Positions 4,544-6,103 of a DNA stretch of 6,103 nt are shown in pieces. Source of the DNA: Candidatus Coatesiibacteriota bacterium. Its GTDB lineage: Bacteria > RBG-13-66-14. The translations under genes were made by a program, and so were the position numbers. The stretch's first letter is position 1, and each line of letters opens with the position of its first letter. The DNA is taken from contig DAOVLG010000122.1 in NCBI GenBank assembly GCA_030631385.1, forward strand, positions 1-6,103, read 5' to 3'. The notes beneath the pieces were generated by a model that was given only the letters and a program-made list of their open reading frames with translations, was not told the DNA's origin and ran no database searches.

Positions 4544-5773
4544 ATGCTGATCCTGCACTCCCTCCACGATCTGTTGCTCTCGGGCCCCCACCGGGGCACG
4601 GCGGAGGTGTGCGCCCGCTTGAGCGCCCGCGGTTTTCCCTGCGCCGCGGCCAGCCTCACCGGCGACGGACCGGGGCGGGTCTACTTCGAGGATCGCGGGG
4701 TGGAGCTGCATCTGGTCGGTGCGCCGAGTGATTCGACCCTGGTCCAGGGGGTCAAGCTGGCCCGTCTGGCTCGCCGGATCGGCGCCACCGCCCTCAACGG
4801 ACACCCCGACCGCCTGCCGACCTGGATCGCCGGCCTTTCGACCGGTCTGCCGGCCTTCGTCACCTTCCACCGCTACGGTTTCGACACGCGCCTCGAACGC
4901 CTGCTGACCAAGGCCAGCTCCCCCTTCATAGGCGGCTACGCCGCCGTATCGCGCCGGGTCCGCGACTACGTGATCGAGGTGGACGGGGTCCATCCGAGCC
5001 GGGTGGCCCTGGTGCCCAACGGCCTGGATACCGGCTGCTTCCGACCCGGAATCCTGTCGAAGGAGGAGGCCCGACGGAAGTTGGGCGTCGAGCCGGCGAG
5101 GACCGTGCTGGGTTACGTGGGTCGCCTGGGACACCGCAAGGGGCTCGATCACCTCCTCCGAGCGGCGGCGGAGCTTCCCGAGAGCCTGATCCTGTTGGCC
5201 GGGGCGGGCTACCACGGGGACAACCTTCGCCGGCTCGCCGAGGAGCTGGGCATCGCCGAGCGGGTGCGCTTTCTGGGCAGGATCGCCGACCCCCGCCCGG
5301 TCTACACCGCCTGCGACCTGGTGGTGGCCATCGGCCGGGGCGAGAGCTTCAACCGGGGCATGGCCGAACCGCTGGCGATGGGGATTCCGGCGATCGGCCT
5401 GGCCCAGGGCGGCTGCGTGGAGATCATCCCCCGTGAGGCCCGGGGGCTGTTGATCCGGGAGTACACGGACCGGGCGCTCCTGGCGAAGATCCGGGAGCTC
5501 CTGGATGACCCGGCCGGGACAGCGGAGATGACTACCGCCGCCGGTGCTCACGTCCGCGAGCACCACAACCTCGAAGCGATGACCGGGGGCTATGTTAAGC
5601 TCTACACGCGGGTGCTCCTGGAGGGCCGGAGACCGGCCGATCTCCGGCGGACGCCGCGAGCGCCGCGCATACCCGGCGTTAACGACCCCGACCAGACCCC
5701 CCCGTCGGTGGCCTCCGAGGGGTACACCGGAACCCTCCTGGACCCCGGCCTGGCCGATAAACGGCTGCTCTGA
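4544..5773 (+). CDS. GT4-family glycosyltransferase with C-terminal tail (409 aa)
   Basis: A second GT-B glycosyltransferase of the GT4 type. The N-terminal half starts MLILHSLHDLLLSGPHRGTAEV and lacks the usual GG loop, with HRGTAE (16-21) in its place. The junction is VPNGLDTGCFRPG (157-169). The donor half has LGYVGRLGHRKG (189-200; Arg194 and Lys199 as phosphate contacts), LILLAGAG (215-222), RVRFLGRI (240-247), DLVVAIGRGESF, and the E-x7-E pair in ESFNRGMAE (Glu267 and Glu275) followed by GLAQGGCVEI. The fold should end near residue 360; the last 50 residues are rich in Arg and Pro, then acidic, and match nothing I recognise. No Shine-Dalgarno sequence precedes the ATG. It is only distantly similar to the first glycosyltransferase and is separated from it by repeat copy B and a possible promoter of its own. 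Donor and acceptor are unknown. Confidence 0.87.
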   Translation: MLILHSLHDLLLSGPHRGTAEVCARLSARGFPCAAASLTGDGPGRVYFEDRGVELHLVGAPSDSTLVQGVKLARLARRIGATALNGHPDRLPTWIAGLSTGLPAFVTFHRYGFDTRLERLLTKASSPFIGGYAAVSRRVRDYVIEVDGVHPSRVALVPNGLDTGCFRPGILSKEEARRKLGVEPARTVLGYVGRLGHRKGLDHLLRAAAELPESLILLAGAGYHGDNLRRLAEELGIAERVRFLGRIADPRPVYTACDLVVAIGRGESFNRGMAEPLAMGIPAIGLAQGGCVEIIPREARGLLIREYTDRALLAKIRELLDDPAGTAEMTTAAGAHVREHHNLEAMTGGYVKLYTRVLLEGRRPADLRRTPRAPRIPGVNDPDQTPPSVASEGYTGTLLDPGLADKRLL

Positions 5774-5779
5774 CCATTA

Positions 5780-5799
5780 ATAACAAGGCATCATGTTAT
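5780..5799 (+). terminator. Weak hairpin after the second glycosyltransferase
   Basis: Arms ATAACA (5780-5785) and TGTTAT (5794-5799) begin 7 bases after the stop codon. The stem is AT-rich and no T-run follows, so termination here is doubtful. Confidence 0.25.
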
Positions 5800-5840
5800 C
5801 TAACCGGACCGATTGGGAACGTATCCTGAAGGTATTTCTG

Positions 5841-5884
5841 CCCCATGGATGTGGGGCGAGCCGTCCTAAAGGTCGGCTCCTACC
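5841..5884 (-). repeat. Double hairpin related to the GTAGGG repeat family
   Basis: The first hairpin pairs CCCCA (5841-5845) with TGGGG (5852-5856). The second pairs GAGCCG (5858-5863) with CGGCTC (5874-5879), and inside it CCT with AGG. On the minus strand the second reads GTAGGAGCCGACCTTTAGG, close to GTAGGGGCGGACCTTTAGG at 371-389. The arms differ but both strands of the stem changed together, apart from one unpaired position. The gene-free stretch 5774-6103 is mostly made of such elements. Confidence 0.65.
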
Positions 5885-5914
5885 TGTTTTCAATGGTGAA
5901 ATAAAGCATCGTTC

Positions 5915-5961
5915 GCGGGAAATGATTGTCAAATTCACAAAAAGCCCGCCCCTACTTTTTG
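5915..5961 (-). repeat. GTAGGGGCGGGC element with alternative hairpins
   Basis: On the minus strand GTAGGGGCGGGC (5955-5944) is followed after an AT-rich spacer by CCCGC (5919-5915), which can pair with GCGGG. A competing perfect 7-bp stem joins CAAAAAG (5938-5944) to CTTTTTG (5955-5961) across the GTAGGGG lead. It appears to be another family member with a larger loop. Confidence 0.5.
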
Positions 5962-5983
5962 GATGTGTGCGTGTAGATGATAA

Positions 5984-6035
5984 ACAGGGGGTTAAACCGA
6001 GCGAAGCGAGCTATGCCTCTGGCAAAACCCCTTGT
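5984..6035 (+). repeat. Hairpin with the same arms as 536-557 but a long loop
   Basis: ACAGGGGGTT (5984-5993) pairs with AACCCCTTGT (6026-6035), ten pairs with one G-U. The arms match ACAAGGGGTT/AACCCCTTGT at 536-557, where the loop is only 2 bases; here it is 32 bases and contains GAGCGAAGCGAG. CTT then leads into a further GCGGG hairpin, as CTTGTCTT does at 572-579. Confidence 0.6.
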
Positions 6036-6042
6036 CTTTAGT

Positions 6043-6059
6043 GCGGGGGATAGTCCCGC
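6043..6059 (+). repeat. GCGGG hairpin near the right edge
   Basis: Arms GCGGG (6043-6047) and CCCGC (6055-6059) around 7 bases. It follows CTTGT at the same relative place as the GGCGGGGATT palindrome follows CTTGTCTT at 572-607, which suggests a diverged version of the same composite. It is followed at once by TCGCGG, which can also pair with the CCGC of the second arm. Confidence 0.5.
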
Positions 6060-6103
6060 TCGCGGAGATAAGGGTTGGAAGGCTAGAAGATTCTCCTCGC
6101 GGG

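Noticed and set aside
4442..5566. 374-codon open frame on the minus strand
   Set aside because: It is antisense to the second glycosyltransferase and shows no motif.
5793..6041. 82-codon open frame on the plus strand after the second glycosyltransferase
   Set aside because: It runs through at least three hairpin repeats, has no ribosome site, and its end (PSEASYASGKTPCL) is translated repeat DNA.

Overview
The window is GC-rich DNA from a bacterium with an outer membrane. The evidence is a secreted beta-barrel-like protein encoded beside a periplasmic thioredoxin, and the intergenic DNA is packed with hairpin-forming repeats. The barrel resembles the DUF6029 type known mainly from Bacteroidetes and relatives, but the GC content and repeat style fit an uncultured candidate phylum better, for example one near the FCB group or a Coatesbacteria-like lineage. 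That placement is a guess from style, not from a marker gene. No rRNA, tRNA, CRISPR array or transposase is visible.

Layout. Positions 1-256 (minus) hold the N-terminus of an ABC-transporter ATPase that runs off the left edge. Positions 257-721 have no gene but hold a chain of hairpin repeats. Positions 722-2936 (minus) hold two genes in transcription order: a TlpA/ResA-like thioredoxin (2936-2430), then a 536-residue outer-membrane beta-barrel candidate (2332-722). A short divergent control region (about 2968-3101) carries three sigma70-like promoters, each with a 17-bp spacer, and three perfect palindromes. Going rightward come a GT4-type glycosyltransferase (3140-4321), a repeat element (4347-4446), and a second GT4-type glycosyltransferase (4544-5773). 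The last 330 bases (5774-6103) are again gene-free and full of hairpin repeats.

How the parts relate. Thioredoxin and barrel are probably co-transcribed. The barrel has four cysteines, so the thioredoxin could be its redox partner, though this is inference. The two glycosyltransferases probably add sugars to a surface glycan, lipid or small molecule; nothing here fixes donor or acceptor. The first glycosyltransferase shares a back-to-back promoter region with the thioredoxin.

The most notable structure is not a gene. A ~100-base element occurs twice in opposite orientation (581-678 and 4347-4446), about 96% identical by hand alignment, flanking the 3.7-kb barrel/thioredoxin/glycosyltransferase block. 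Both copies lie just after a stop codon in the same orientation relative to that gene. A diverged third copy (371-448) and several related hairpins (5841-6059) show a modular family: a GTAGGG-type lead, a palindrome whose arms differ from copy to copy, then a shared tail. I regard this family as the best candidate here for something undescribed.
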